From: CAZPAH01 sp964584495
GTDB taxonomy: Bacteria > Krumholzibacteriota > Krumholzibacteriia > Krumholzibacteriales > Krumholzibacteriaceae
Reading direction: 5' to 3'
NCBI GenBank assembly: GCA_964584495.1
Contig: CAZPAH010000059.1
Span: forward strand, 1 to 16,857
DNA length: 16,857 nt
Position numbers and translations under genes: made by a program. How positions within the stretch are numbered: position 1 is the stretch's first letter; every line of letters starts with the position of its first letter. The notes beneath the pieces are model-generated. The model did no database searches and had not been told where the DNA came from. It saw only the letters and a program-made list of their open reading frames with translations. Positions 1-7,700 of the stretch are shown one piece after another.

Positions 1-1197
1 GCAGTAGTACTCGCAGTAACCAAGCTTCGGCACAAGAACCGGTGTCCATAATCCTTCGAGGCCGGCCTGGGTGAGGGTCGGCTGCAGCCCGTTGGTGAGA
101 CAAACTTTCATGCATTCGCCGCATTTTACGCATGTCTGAAGAAATTTCTTCTCTGGAAGCGCTCCGGGAGGCCTTATCAGCTCGGGATTCGTTCTTTTTC
201 GCTCCGGGCCGAGTCTCAGGGCCGGTATCGAAGCGACGGCCGCAACGCCCGCGGCGAGCAGGTACCTCCGTTTCAGATCGACGTTGCCACCACCCTGCGG
301 CCTAGGGGCGTGGTGAATCGTTATCGCCGAAGCGGGGCAGATATCGCTGCAGTTGAAGCATACCAGGCATTCCCTGCTGGCCCATTTCCCCGGGGGAAAG
401 GGCGTCGCTTCACCCTGGCAGACCCTGTTGCACATCCTGCACGAAATACATTTCGCCGGATCGACGTCTACCCGCGCAAGCATCTGCCTTGTTCCAATAA
501 GGCCGAGAAGCCCTCCGAGCGGGCACAGGTATCGGCACCAAAACCTGGGGGCCAAGAAGTTCAAAGCCAGCACAGCGCCGAAAATAAGGGCGATCGGCAA
601 GAGCTGTCTGAAAACCGGTTGCTCGAAGGCGAGCAGGGTCCCTATCATCGCCGAGTACACCGAGTCGACCGCCGGAGAGACATATGGAATCCTTAGCGAG
701 TAGATCGTTTCAAGGAACGATCGGAACATCATGTTGACGCCCGGATTGAAGCCTATCGCGAGGGAGCGAATGGTTATCGATATCGGGTCGACGAATCCGG
801 CCGCGTTCCATCCGAACAGGGCGGCGGCCAGGATGAATACCAAAATGAAATATTTGATCTTCCTCAGATTCGGGTAATCGTAGTCGGTTTTTTTAGAGCC
901 CGAGCTTCTCATCTTGAGATACCCCAAGGCCGTATTCAGCGTTCCCAGCGGACAGACCCAACCGCAGAAGAAACGGCCGAGGAACAACGAGAGAAGAACG
1001 GTAATAAGGGAGAGGAGAAAGACCGCCCGCACGGCATGAGATGCAAGCAGCGAGGAGATCGCTATAAGCGGGTCGAAATCGAGAAAGAGCCTCACCGGCA
1101 GGCCCAGCTCGTCTTTTCCCTTGTATTCGGTTTGAATGAACAGGATCACGAACACTGCAAGGAAGATAATTTGTGATATTCTGCGCAGGATTTTCAT
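1..1197 (-). CDS. Membrane polyferredoxin, NapH-NapG-like fusion (partial, 3' end off window)
   Basis: Likely an inner-membrane electron-transfer protein that passes electrons between the quinone pool or periplasm and a partner oxidoreductase; the partner is unknown. Residues 1-250 are hydrophobic with several membrane segments and two NapH-type signatures, FFCGWVCPLG (C78, C82) and FWCRYLCPLG (C221, C225). Then come CxxCxxCxxxC 4Fe-4S motifs at C250-C260, C277-C287 and C356-C366, and a final CEYYC at 395-399 that probably begins a fourth. Between the second and third motifs lies KRRYLLAAGVAAVASIPAL (309-327), which resembles a NapG Tat leader and marks the fusion joint. At least 399 residues are present and the C-terminus is outside. 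The start chosen is the second of two tandem ATGs, 5 bases after GGAG; the first ATG (1200-1198) shares one base with the upstream DUF362 stop. Fold and clusters are confident; the redox partner is inference. Confidence 0.88.
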   Translation of the reverse strand, partial: MKILRRISQIIFLAVFVILFIQTEYKGKDELGLPVRLFLDFDPLIAISSLLASHAVRAVFLLSLITVLLSLFLGRFFCGWVCPLGTLNTALGYLKMRSSGSKKTDYDYPNLRKIKYFILVFILAAALFGWNAAGFVDPISITIRSLAIGFNPGVNMMFRSFLETIYSLRIPYVSPAVDSVYSAMIGTLLAFEQPVFRQLLPIALIFGAVLALNFLAPRFWCRYLCPLGGLLGLIGTRQMLARVDVDPAKCISCRMCNRVCQGEATPFPPGKWASRECLVCFNCSDICPASAITIHHAPRPQGGGNVDLKRRYLLAAGVAAVASIPALRLGPERKRTNPELIRPPGALPEKKFLQTCVKCGECMKVCLTNGLQPTLTQAGLEGLWTPVLVPKLGYCEYYC

Positions 1198-1199
1198 CA

Positions 1200-2120
1200 T
1201 TACTCCAACGTAATTTTCCGGAATCCCCTGCTTTTAAAGTCGGCGCTCCCGATCCCTCTTTCCTCGGCGAGCCGGATATGTGGATAATCGAGAGGATTAT
1301 CGCTGGATATAGATTTCCCGAAAAGGGTTATTCCGAAAGCGTCGATCTTGACCGGATCAACGCTGGCGGCCACCGTGTCGAGTCTTTCAACGTCGCCCAA
1401 AGTGCTCCCCTGCGGTCCGTTGGCTTTCAGAATGCGGATCGCATCCAGGATCGTAAGGGTCGGTTTGAAAAAAGATGTCAGCTCGACGATCGATTCGGGA
1501 AGGTTCTGGTGAAGCAGGTCTCGTCTTCCCCCGATGAGTCCCATCAGGTTCTTCATCGACAAGGTGACTTCCGAGAGCCCATGGTGCTTGGCTATGGGAA
1601 CGTTTATGATCTTGTCCGCCTCCACCGCGTCCTGGTAGACCTCCCAATCCGTGAGGACCTTACCGCCCAGGCCCATCTTCACAAACTTTCTTTTTTCCAT
1701 GAAGGGGACGTCGGCGCCGGCTGCTTCGGCCGCTTCACGGATGCCGCTTGTCTTGTAGGTTCGCCTTGCATCGTTGCAGGTGTTGTCGGCCACGATGATT
1801 TTAGAGGCACCCGCTTCCTTTACCATCTCAACGACCGTTCTCACTACTTCCGGGTTGGTGGTCGCCGCCTGTTCAGGCCTGCGGTCCCATGAGATGTTCG
1901 GTTTGATGAATACCCTGTCCCCCTTGGCGACGAATGATCGCATGCCGCCGAGCAGCTCGACTGCCCTGCGTACGTCGGCTGTGGCATCGGGTCCCTTCAC
2001 CACCGCAAATGTGGCATTCCCGTCGTCGAATAGCGGGAGGGAGGACAATCTTCCTGCCGGCGAGAGACACCAGGCCGCCCCTCCGGCCAGCAGCTTGATA
2101 AATCTTCTTCTCGTTGCCAT
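1200..2120 (-). CDS. DUF362 family protein with Tat signal
   Basis: A 306-residue DUF362 protein, a family of unproven biochemical function often found with 4Fe-4S ferredoxin domains. The N-terminus TRRRFIK followed by a hydrophobic stretch (LLAGGAAWCL) is a twin-arginine export signal, so the folded protein is probably exported, possibly with a bound cofactor. Family landmarks are GDRVFIKPN (about 62-70), the TNPEVV region and HHGLSEVTLSMKNLMGLIGG (about 179-198). It has no ferredoxin cysteines of its own; the downstream gene supplies them. AGGAG lies 9 bases upstream of the ATG. The stop codon touches the first ATG of the polyferredoxin gene, so the two are almost certainly co-transcribed and translationally coupled. 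A sigma70-like promoter precedes the gene. A redox or cofactor-dependent role is inference. Confidence 0.85.
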   Translation of the reverse strand: MATRRRFIKLLAGGAAWCLSPAGRLSSLPLFDDGNATFAVVKGPDATADVRRAVELLGGMRSFVAKGDRVFIKPNISWDRRPEQAATTNPEVVRTVVEMVKEAGASKIIVADNTCNDARRTYKTSGIREAAEAAGADVPFMEKRKFVKMGLGGKVLTDWEVYQDAVEADKIINVPIAKHHGLSEVTLSMKNLMGLIGGRRDLLHQNLPESIVELTSFFKPTLTILDAIRILKANGPQGSTLGDVERLDTVAASVDPVKIDAFGITLFGKSISSDNPLDYPHIRLAEERGIGSADFKSRGFRKITLE

Positions 2121-2153
2121 TTTATCCGACTCCTGAATCGATGTTTCAACCCA

Positions 2154-2182
2154 AGTATAGGGATCGTCACTCCGTCCGTAAA
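2154..2182 (-). promoter_or_regulatory. Sigma70-like promoter for the DUF362/polyferredoxin operon
   Basis: On the minus strand the -35-like TTTACG (2182-2177) and the -10-like TATACT (2159-2154) are 17 bases apart. Transcription would begin near 2147, about 26 bases before the DUF362 start. Housekeeping promoter consensus is assumed for this unknown lineage. Confidence 0.45.
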
Positions 2183-2208
2183 GTGTAAATGCCGCAAAAT
2201 ATTTACGG

Positions 2209-2237
2209 TTGCTTTATCTTTTCCAAGCAGTTATGTT
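2209..2237 (+). promoter_or_regulatory. Possible promoter for the SpoIIE-type phosphatase
   Basis: TTGCTT (2209-2214) and TATGTT (2232-2237) are spaced by 17 bases, with the inferred start near 2244 and the gene's GTG at 2270. The -35 match is weak (3 of 6). This element lies back to back with the better minus-strand promoter in the same intergenic gap. Confidence 0.25.
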
Positions 2238-2269
2238 GGCCTTCAGTTCAAAGTGCAGGGGGAGACATA

Positions 2270-3454
2270 GTGAAAAACGGTGAATTCAGACCGAAAGCAT
2301 TTTACAGGAATCTAGATTCATTGCTCGTGAAAATCGGGGAAGTCGCCGATCCGGGTGAAATTCTATCCCTCGTTCTGGAGGAACTCGTCAAGTCCTTCAG
2401 GCCTGAACTGCATATCGACAGCGGCTGCATATATAAATCCCGTTTCGGAGCGTTTCATCTGGCGAAAGGTCCTGTCGGCAAACCCGATGGAGACTGGCCT
2501 TCCTACATGCAAAAGTCGGGTGAAACCTTTTCTCTTCTCGAGCAGCACAAGAGCTATATCTTCGTTGAGAATGTCATTCCACCGTGGGGCGGGAACAGCG
2601 TTGCGGTCCTCGTGGGAGAGGATGATCGTTACATGCTGGTCTTCAGGCTCGGTGAGGGCTGGGTCAGGGAGACACTCGAGTTTTCCCTCAATACGATAAG
2701 GAATACGTTGAACTACAGCATTTCGGCCAGCCGGTTCAATGCCGACATGCAGGAGGCGTATGAGATTCAGAAGAGCCTTCTGCCACGAAAGGCGCCCCGC
2801 TTTGAGGGCTATGACATCGCCGGAAGGTTCGTTCCCGCCGAGAGAGTGGGGGGAGACCTTTACGATTTCAGCGTTCTGGACGAAGAAGTCCTGAATTTCG
2901 CGATAGGCGACGCGAGCGGTCACGGCCTTCCGGCTGCTCTGTTGGCTAGGGATGTTCTGACCGGTCTCAGGGTGGGAATCGAGAAAGAGATGAAGATCTC
3001 CGGCACGATAAAGAAATTGAACAGGGTGATCAACAAGAGCCGGCTTTCCACTAGGTTTATTTCTCTGGTGTACGGCGAGCTCGATCATGACGGTACGCTG
3101 GTCTACGTCAACGCGGGGCATCCGCCTCCTTTCATCCTCAAGGAAAATGGATTTGTGGAGCTGACGATCGGAGGGACGATACTCGGACCGCTCGAGGACA
3201 CCGTCTTCAAAAGAGGTTTCGCATTTCTAGATCCCGGAGATATCCTTGCGCTCTTCACGGACGGCATAGTCGAAGTGAGAAGCGGTGACGATGAGATGTT
3301 CGGCACGGAAAGACTGAAAGAGCTGATCAAGAAGAACAGGCTGGAACCGGCCGAAGCCATCATTGGGAATCTGTTTGATAGGATAACCGGCTTTGGAAAC
3401 AGCAAGAGGCTTCAGGACGACGCGACGATTATCATCATCAAGCGTGCATTCTGA
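2270..3454 (+). CDS. SpoIIE/RsbU-type PP2C serine phosphatase
   Basis: A 394-residue cytoplasmic protein phosphatase of the PP2C SpoIIE/RsbU class; family members usually dephosphorylate an anti-anti-sigma (STAS) protein. Residues about 10-150 form a GAF-like sensor region of low certainty. A helical linker containing QEAYEIQKSLLP (about 161-172) leads into the phosphatase domain. Metal-binding acidic residues are visible in GGDLYD (D196, D199), GDASGHG (D214), LFTDG (D331) and QDDATI (D383, D384), so the enzyme looks active. No membrane segment is evident. The GTG at 2270 is chosen because GGGGGAG sits about 5 bases upstream; an in-frame ATG at 2189 adds 27 residues but lacks a good ribosome site and overlaps the promoter region. 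No kinase, STAS or sigma-factor gene is nearby, so its partner is unknown. Confidence 0.9.
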   Translation: MKNGEFRPKAFYRNLDSLLVKIGEVADPGEILSLVLEELVKSFRPELHIDSGCIYKSRFGAFHLAKGPVGKPDGDWPSYMQKSGETFSLLEQHKSYIFVENVIPPWGGNSVAVLVGEDDRYMLVFRLGEGWVRETLEFSLNTIRNTLNYSISASRFNADMQEAYEIQKSLLPRKAPRFEGYDIAGRFVPAERVGGDLYDFSVLDEEVLNFAIGDASGHGLPAALLARDVLTGLRVGIEKEMKISGTIKKLNRVINKSRLSTRFISLVYGELDHDGTLVYVNAGHPPPFILKENGFVELTIGGTILGPLEDTVFKRGFAFLDPGDILALFTDGIVEVRSGDDEMFGTERLKELIKKNRLEPAEAIIGNLFDRITGFGNSKRLQDDATIIIIKRAF

Positions 3455-3475
3455 CGTTCCACACGGGTGCCGGCT

Positions 3476-3898
3476 TCAAAACCCTTCCAGAAAATCGCCG
3501 ATCATGGAGGAAATTTCGTCCCTTATACGCCTGAAGGCGCTCAGCTTCTCTTCCCTCGATCCCTCGGCGGCCGCAGGATCTTCGAGATCCCAATGATACG
3601 TCCGCCCACCGCCCGGGAATACGGGGCAGACCTCGCGAGCCCCCCCGCAAAGGGTGATGACGTAGTCGAAGGGTTTATCCAGAAAATCGGCAAGGTTCTT
3701 CGGCCTGGCACCACCAACCTCGATCCCCGCCTCTTTCAGCACCTCGACGGCGAGCGGATGGATGCTCACGGCCGGATCGGAACCGGCGCTGCGTACCTCG
3801 AACCGGTCCGGGGCCATCTTTCTCAGAATGGCCTCCGCCATCTGGCTTCTGGCCCTGTTCTCGGTGCATACGAAAAGCACCCGCTTTTTGTCAATCAC
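3476..3898 (-). CDS. arsC: Thioredoxin-coupled arsenate reductase (LMW-PTP fold)
   Basis: A 140-residue cytoplasmic enzyme of the low-molecular-weight phosphotyrosine-phosphatase fold, expected to reduce arsenate to arsenite using thioredoxin. The P-loop VCTENRARS holds the nucleophile C11 and R17. The resolving pair C84 and C91 lies in TLCGGAREVCPVFPG, the spacing of the pI258-type ArsC cascade (C10/C82/C89), and the general-acid Asp is D104 in HWDLEDP. The two extra cysteines separate it from plain tyrosine phosphatases. The start is GTG with GAGAGG about 11 bases upstream. It stands alone: no ArsR, ArsB/Acr3 or thioredoxin gene is adjacent. Its 3' end converges on the phosphatase gene with only 21 bases between and no clear terminator. 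Confidence 0.88.
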   Translation of the reverse strand: MIDKKRVLFVCTENRARSQMAEAILRKMAPDRFEVRSAGSDPAVSIHPLAVEVLKEAGIEVGGARPKNLADFLDKPFDYVITLCGGAREVCPVFPGGGRTYHWDLEDPAAAEGSREEKLSAFRRIRDEISSMIGDFLEGF

Positions 3899-4032
3899 CG
3901 GTTTCGTTTCCTCTCTTGTCGATTATTTTCCGGCCAAAAGGGTTACGCCCGTTGCTAAAGCCGGTATATGAAAGTTTACGGTATCGATCCGGCCGTTTAA
4001 AGATTAAAAAGGATGCACAGGGTTGTGGCGCC

Positions 4033-4061
4033 TTGACGGTTTTGTAGAAAACCTTTAGACT
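4033..4061 (+). promoter_or_regulatory. Sigma70-like promoter for lonB-galT
   Basis: TTGACG (4033-4038) and TAGACT (4056-4061) have the ideal 17-base spacer. Transcription would start near 4068, giving a leader of about 100 bases before the ATG at 4169. It lies in the divergent gap between arsC and the lonB-like gene. Confidence 0.45.
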
Positions 4062-4168
4062 CGGGCAATCCGCCGGTTTGGGGATCAGCTTTACCAATAG
4101 ATTTGTCCGTGGGTTTCATCGAGACCTGCGGCGGCTGCCGGGGCCGGCAGAAATCGGGAGGGTCGATA

Positions 4169-6628
4169 ATGAGCGAAAAGGCAAGAATCAGGGAGCTTCC
4201 CGCCGACAAACTCCGGTGGCAATGTTCCGAGAAGCAATTCAGATTCAAGACGACCGCCGACATCAAGCCCTGCAGGGATATCATAGGCCAGGACAGGGCG
4301 CTCATGTCGATAAGGATGGGGTTGGATCTGAAGCACAGGGGATACAACATATTTATCACCGGTCTGGTCGGTACGGGACGCACTACCACCATCAAGCACC
4401 TTCTCGAAACTATGGAGAAGGCTGACTCGGTGCCCCCGGATATTTGTTACATGAATAATTTCCGAAACCCGAGCATGCCCGTATGCATCGAGCTGAAAGC
4501 GGGCCATGGAGTAAGGCTCGCCGCCGATATGGAAGGAATGATATTCAATCTCAAGAAAAAGATCCCCGCGGTGCTCAAGAGCGAGTTTTACACCGAGCGG
4601 CGCAAGAAACTCGTTGAAAGAATTCAATCGAAGCAAAAACAGATCATTTCGGAATTCGAGAAGAAGATAAACAAGGAAGGCTTCGCGATGGTCAGCGTCC
4701 AGATAGGTCCGGTCGTGAAGCCGCAGCTTGTTCCGGTCATAGACGGCAACGCCGTCGATTACGCCCACGTAGCCCAACTTGTCGAAGAGGGCAAGATATC
4801 GAATGAGCAATTCAATACGATGAAAAAATCGGCGGAAAAGCTATCGGAGGAAATGGGCAATATATACGGCCAGATGAAGGAGATCGAGAAGGAGCTGAAC
4901 GCGAGGCTCGAAAAACTGGACATGGAAACGATCAACCCGGTCGTTCACGAGATGATTGCCGAAATAGACAACCGTCATAAGACTCCGGCCCTTTCGTCCA
5001 CCCTCGAGGGTGTAGAAAAGGCGATCATGAAAAAATTGGATCTTTTCAGGGCCAGGGATAGTGAGGAGAAAGAAGCTTCGATTCTGCCGATGACCGGGGG
5101 GGAGTTCCCTCCTGAAGATCCGTTCAGGGAATTCATGGTGAATCTCGTGGTGGACAATTCGGATGCCGAAGGGCCTCCCGTAATAATAGAGAGTTTCCCG
5201 ACGATGAAAAATATATTCGGTATGATCGAACGTGAATTCACCCAGGGGGGGTGGTCGAAGGCGGATCACATGAATATAAGGGCGGGAGCATTCCACCGGG
5301 CCAACGGGGGATATCTGGTCCTCAACGCCCTGGATGTCTTCATGGAGCCGGGCGTATGGCAAACCCTCAAGAGAACCTTGAAGAGTTCGGAAGTAATGAT
5401 CCAGAACTACGACTCGTTCGCCTTTATGTCGGTCTCGGCTCTCAAGCCCGGGCCGCTTCAAGTCAAGTCGAAGATCGTTTTGATCGGAGACGCATTCCTC
5501 TACTACCTGCTGCTGGCCCACGATGAGGATTTCCAGAAGATATTCAAGATAAGGGCGGATTTCGACAGGGAGGTAGACAGGAATAAATCGGTTATAAACC
5601 AGTATGCGGGGTTCATAAGAAACCTCGGGGACAAGGAAGATCTCAAGCCGTTCGATCCTTCGGGCGTGGCGGCCGTGGTGGAATACGGCGTGAGACAGGC
5701 GGGTAGGAAAACGAAGCTGTCGACAAGGTTCAACATGATAGCCGATATCGTCCGCGAATCTCATTATCATGCCGGCAGAGCGCGGAGCAAGGTCGTGAAG
5801 CGCAAGCATGTCAGAGAGGCGATCGAATACAGGATAAAGAGACTCAACCTCATTGAGGAGAAGCTGCAGGAAAGGATCGACGAGGGGACGATACTGATCG
5901 AGACATCGGGCGCCGTGGTCGGACAGGTGAATGCACTGTCGGTCTACAATATGAGCGATTACGCTTTCGGCAGACCCTCACGGATTACCTCGAGGACCTC
6001 TCTCGGAAATTCGGGCGTAATAAACATCGAGCGCGAGGCGGATCTGAGCGGCAGCACTCATAACAAGGGGGTTCTTATACTGAGCGGTTATCTGAGGGGA
6101 AAATACGGTACGGAGAGTCCTCTCGTGATGAGCGCAAGCCTCTGTTTCGAGCAGTCTTACGGAGGTGTCGACGGTGACAGCGCAAGTTCGACCGAGCTGT
6201 ACGCGATTCTATCCAGTCTTTCCGACCTTCCGATCAGACAGGACCTGGCGGTCACGGGCTCCATCAACCAAAAGGGTGAAATTCAGCCGATCGGCGGCGT
6301 AAACGAAAAAATCGAGGGCTTTTTCAAGGTGTGCAGTTCGCGCGGTCTCAATGGGACCGAAGGGGTCCTGATACCCTGGCAGAATGTCAACGATCTGATG
6401 CTTGACGAAAAAGTGGTGGAAGCCGTTAAAGGCGGTTTGTTCCATATCTACCCGGTGAAACATGTCGAAGAGGGCATAGAGATTCTGACGGGCGTCAAGG
6501 CGGGCAGGAAGATGAAGAGCGGAAGGTATCCGAAAGGTACCGTGAACGATTTGGTGCAGCGAAGCCTCGTGGGAATGGCTCTCAAATGGAAGAAATTCGG
6601 ATCGTCGGTAAAAGACAAGGATATATAG
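4169..6628 (+). CDS. LonB-type ATP-dependent protease (AAA + Lon protease domain)
   Basis: An 819-residue member of the bacterial LonB/YcbZ-like protease family (COG1067 type), which unfolds proteins with ATP and cleaves them with a Ser-Lys dyad. The Walker A is GLVGTGRTT (65-73), with Arg in place of the usual Lys as I recall for this family. A charged, coiled-coil-like insertion spans about 115-290, then the second part of the AAA module follows with ANGGYLVLNALD. The protease domain carries catalytic S671 in GDSAS and K714 in GGVNEKIEGFF, 43 residues apart as in E. coli Lon (S679, K722). No membrane helix is seen, so it should be cytosolic, unlike archaeal LonB. The ATG at 4169 follows GGGAGGG by 6 bases; an in-frame TTG at 4103 would add 22 residues without support. 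The stop is one base from the galT-like start. Confidence 0.92.
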   Translation: MSEKARIRELPADKLRWQCSEKQFRFKTTADIKPCRDIIGQDRALMSIRMGLDLKHRGYNIFITGLVGTGRTTTIKHLLETMEKADSVPPDICYMNNFRNPSMPVCIELKAGHGVRLAADMEGMIFNLKKKIPAVLKSEFYTERRKKLVERIQSKQKQIISEFEKKINKEGFAMVSVQIGPVVKPQLVPVIDGNAVDYAHVAQLVEEGKISNEQFNTMKKSAEKLSEEMGNIYGQMKEIEKELNARLEKLDMETINPVVHEMIAEIDNRHKTPALSSTLEGVEKAIMKKLDLFRARDSEEKEASILPMTGGEFPPEDPFREFMVNLVVDNSDAEGPPVIIESFPTMKNIFGMIEREFTQGGWSKADHMNIRAGAFHRANGGYLVLNALDVFMEPGVWQTLKRTLKSSEVMIQNYDSFAFMSVSALKPGPLQVKSKIVLIGDAFLYYLLLAHDEDFQKIFKIRADFDREVDRNKSVINQYAGFIRNLGDKEDLKPFDPSGVAAVVEYGVRQAGRKTKLSTRFNMIADIVRESHYHAGRARSKVVKRKHVREAIEYRIKRLNLIEEKLQERIDEGTILIETSGAVVGQVNALSVYNMSDYAFGRPSRITSRTSLGNSGVINIEREADLSGSTHNKGVLILSGYLRGKYGTESPLVMSASLCFEQSYGGVDGDSASSTELYAILSSLSDLPIRQDLAVTGSINQKGEIQPIGGVNEKIEGFFKVCSSRGLNGTEGVLIPWQNVNDLMLDEKVVEAVKGGLFHIYPVKHVEEGIEILTGVKAGRKMKSGRYPKGTVNDLVQRSLVGMALKWKKFGSSVKDKDI

Positions 6629-6629
6629 A

Positions 6630-7625
6630 ATGTCGGAACTCAGACAGAATCCGGCCACGCATGAGTGGGTGATTATTGCCGCTGAAAGGGCCAAGCGTCC
6701 CGAGGATTTCCTCCCCTCGGACGAATCGGCCGTCAGACCGGTCAACCATTCGCCGTCATGCCCGTTTTGCCCCGGGAACGAGAGGATGACCCCCCCCGAA
6801 ATAAGCTCCAACCTGGATGCAGGTGGGAAATGGACCCTTCGTGTAGTACCGAACAAATTCGCAGCCCTTTCGCCCGAAGGTAACGCGGAGAGAGAGAAGG
6901 ATAACGATTTTTTCCGCAGCATGGCGGGCCTCGGAAAGCACGAGGTTATCATCGAAACCCCCGACCATTGGAAATCGCTGGGAAAGGCAAGCGATTCCAA
7001 GGCGTTAGAGATAGTAAGAGCCTATCATGAAAGGTTCCTGGCCTTGAGCTCGGACCGCAGATTCAAGCTCGTAAAGATATTCAGGAACAGCGGCGCAAGG
7101 GCCGGCACATCACTGGCGCATCCGCATTCTCAAATAGTGGCGACACCGGTCGTGCCGCTTCATATAAGGCACCGGATCGAGGCGGCGACACGGTATTACG
7201 ATGATCATGGGCATTGCGTCTTCTGCCGGATGATTGAAATGGAGATCCGGGAAAAGGCGAGAGTAATAGAGGAAAAGGATGGATTCCTTGCCATTTCCCC
7301 GTTCGCGGCCAGGGTTCCCTTCGAGATATGGATAATACCCCTGAAGCACCGGTCGACTTTCGGGGAGCTCTCGAAAACCGGGCAGAGAGGGCTCGCGAAG
7401 GTTCTCAATAGGGTGCTTGCAAGGATGATCGAGAGATTGGGAGATCCGGCCTACAACCTGATAGTACGTACCGCCCCGTCCGGTGAGGAGGGTGAGGAGT
7501 ACTACCACTGGCACCTGCAGATCATTCCGCGCCTGACGACCTCCGCCGGATTCGAGCTCGCAACGGGAGTCTACATCAACACGGTTCTTCCTGAGGATGC
7601 GGCGAATTACCTGCGAGGAGACTGA
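6630..7625 (+). CDS. galT: Galactose-1-phosphate uridylyltransferase family protein
   Basis: A 331-residue HIT-superfamily nucleotidylyltransferase expected to exchange UMP between UDP-glucose and galactose-1-phosphate (Leloir pathway), in the cytosol. The catalytic motif is SLAHPHSQI with nucleophile H166. Probable zinc ligands are C44 and C47 (SCPFCPGNE), H113 and H164, the pattern of E. coli GalT. A second cysteine pair, C196 and C199 (CVFC), and a C-terminal HWHLQIIPR typical of the family are also seen. Members of this group can prefer other sugar phosphates, such as ADP-glucose phosphorylases, so the exact substrate is not certain. The ATG lies one base after the protease stop, implying coupled translation; AAGG about 10 bases upstream is the only ribosome-site candidate. 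No other galactose gene is in view. An 8-C run (6790-6797) lies within the gene in the intact frame. Confidence 0.88.
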   Translation: MSELRQNPATHEWVIIAAERAKRPEDFLPSDESAVRPVNHSPSCPFCPGNERMTPPEISSNLDAGGKWTLRVVPNKFAALSPEGNAEREKDNDFFRSMAGLGKHEVIIETPDHWKSLGKASDSKALEIVRAYHERFLALSSDRRFKLVKIFRNSGARAGTSLAHPHSQIVATPVVPLHIRHRIEAATRYYDDHGHCVFCRMIEMEIREKARVIEEKDGFLAISPFAARVPFEIWIIPLKHRSTFGELSKTGQRGLAKVLNRVLARMIERLGDPAYNLIVRTAPSGEEGEEYYHWHLQIIPRLTTSAGFELATGVYINTVLPEDAANYLRGD

Positions 7626-7646
7626 ATACCGTTTACACTGATTGCT

Positions 7647-7677
7647 TTGAAACTAATAGACATTTAGATTGTATATG
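7647..7677 (+). promoter_or_regulatory. Weak promoter-like AT-rich segment before the peptidase-MA lipoprotein
   Basis: TTGAAA (7647-7652) is followed after 19 bases by TATATG (7672-7677); TTTACA (7632-7637) with TAATAG (7654-7659) is an alternative. The gap 7626-7700 is clearly more AT-rich than the surrounding genes, which fits a new transcription unit, but neither pair is convincing. Confidence 0.25.
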
Positions 7678-7700
7678 AATGGAAATAGAAGGAGGGCTTC

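Noticed and set aside
1173..1892. Plus-strand open frame opposite the DUF362 gene
   Set aside because: The minus strand has a Tat signal, family motifs and coupling to the next gene; the plus frame has none.
2363..3121. Minus-strand open frame inside the SpoIIE-type phosphatase gene
   Set aside because: It is covered by the phosphatase with all metal-binding motifs; no ribosome site or recognisable product.
4233..4384. Arg instead of Lys in the LonB Walker A (GTGRTT), at first taken as a dead ATPase
   Set aside because: As I recall, Arg at this position is usual for this bacterial LonB-like family, and the protease dyad is intact.
4841..5809. Long antisense open frame (322 codons) opposite the LonB-type protease
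   Set aside because: It lies wholly within a gene with clear family motifs; its product is rich in His/Arg and shows no domain or ribosome site. It is a frame shadow of the sense gene.
6209..7000. Minus-strand open frame spanning the lonB-galT junction
   Set aside because: Both sense genes are well supported and the antisense product has no recognisable features.
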